DNA of 64,000 nt, taken from NCBI RefSeq assembly GCF_020740795.1, contig NC_067285.1, forward strand, positions 15,244,001 to 15,308,000, given 5' to 3'. How positions within the stretch are numbered: the stretch's first letter is position 1; every line of letters starts with the position of its first letter. Of this stretch, positions 63,504 through 64,000 are shown piece by piece. The notes beneath the pieces are model-generated. The model saw nothing but the letters and a program-made list of their open reading frames with translations, was not told the DNA's origin and made no database searches. Both the position numbers and the translations under genes were made by a program. The stretch comes from Apus apus (lineage: Eukaryota > Chordata > Aves > Apodiformes > Apodidae).

Positions 63504-64000
63504 AGATATATTTATTTATAGAATGTATGCTTAATCACTCAAGCCACTTTGCTACAAGCCTGCACCAGAGTTAGTTATTTGGTTTGGAGGAGGAGCTATA
63601 TCAGCTTGTGTGTCGCTGCCTGAATATCAGGTTCCTGATTCCTACAGGAAAATGTTGGAATGGTTAGAAAGGAATCAGAAGAATGAGAAGAGTATGTAAA
63701 ACTTAAAGACAAGCTCAAGAAGTGAAATCCATTTACTTTATCATCTGAAGGCTAAAGGCAGTTTTTTTCCAATCTATAACAAATAGTGTCTTGAGAATAG
63801 GTAATTCTGCTATTGATTAAATAAAAGTAGCACAAAGTTAAATATCTACACATAGGAGCTAAGCAAATTCCACTGAGACAAAATGCAGATTAAGTAAAAA
63901 TGGCAGTAATTAACCTTTATTTGGATTTTGGTAAAGACCACAGCAGGTTTTCCATTATGGGAAAACTATAAATCAAAGTTCAATATTTTACTTGTATTCA

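Larger units (their letters stand above)
44266..64000. other. Intergenic, no gene seen
   Basis: Nearly 20 kb without a recognisable exon on either strand and without a CpG island. It contains the T27 run (44893), small duplications (47058, 49744), a hairpin (49278), an A17 run (55238) and T/G tracts (61896, 63475). The 52-55 kb part is rich in TAAT-type homeodomain core motifs and free of recognisable repeats, so it may hold conserved noncoding elements, but that cannot be shown from one genome. Confidence 0.55.

Noticed and set aside
17511..64000. Search for RANBP17 exons
   Set aside because: No frame resembles importin-beta family repeats and no CpG-island first exon is present. The gene probably starts beyond the window.
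1..64000. Endogenous retrovirus, tRNA, rRNA, microRNA or CRISPR features
   Set aside because: No LTR pair, gag/pol-like frame, cloverleaf-like sequence, long hairpin or spaced repeat array was seen by eye. Short hairpins have stems of 9-10 bp only.

Overview
This window looks like avian nuclear DNA: AT-rich, intron-split and gene-poor, with CR1 (chicken repeat 1) retroposon copies, including the classic CR1 3' end built on repeated 'tcatagaa' units (31167-31255). No bacterial-style gene packing, RNA gene, CRISPR array or intact mobile-element coding region is visible. Almost all of the open frames here are chance frames in intron or intergenic DNA.

One gene can be supported: the 3' end of a GABA-A receptor pi subunit gene (GABRP ortholog) on the plus strand. 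Three exons are readable: 9552-9704 (pre-M1, M1, loop into M2), 10568-10761 (M2, M3) and 16008-16319 (M3-M4 intracellular loop, M4, stop). All splice junctions follow GT-AG, the phases match (1, then 0), and the frame stays open through all three exons. The joined part encodes about 219 residues, roughly the C-terminal half of a subunit. The exons for the ligand-binding domain (signal peptide, Cys-loop, the expected exon just before 9552) were not found in the first 9.5 kb. They probably lie upstream of the window behind a large intron. A 3' UTR follows, with AATAAA at 17483.

Layout: 1-9551, intron of GABRP with an ancient minus-strand CR1 at 2400-3240; 9552-16319, three GABRP exons and two introns, the second carrying an 18-bp perfect palindrome around a CACGTG E-box (12336-12353) and a protein-like 91-codon open frame (15124-15396) with a possible in-phase acceptor and a downstream AATAAA; 16320 to about 17510, 3' UTR; the remaining 46 kb, intergenic DNA with no recognisable gene. 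The intergenic part holds CR1 copies of several ages (21121-21385, 31167-31255, 37905-38312, 43190-44265), one ancient sauropsid interspersed repeat (40962-41265), T/G-rich tracts, homopolymers, short duplications and hairpins. In human the gene after GABRP is RANBP17, tens of kilobases downstream. The lack of any coding exon or CpG island up to 64000 fits that arrangement, with the next gene starting beyond the window.

I found no convincing new biological system. The points most worth checking are the intronic frame at 15124-15396 as an alternative terminal exon, the strongly diverged M3-M4 loop, the E-box palindrome, and the missing upstream exons.
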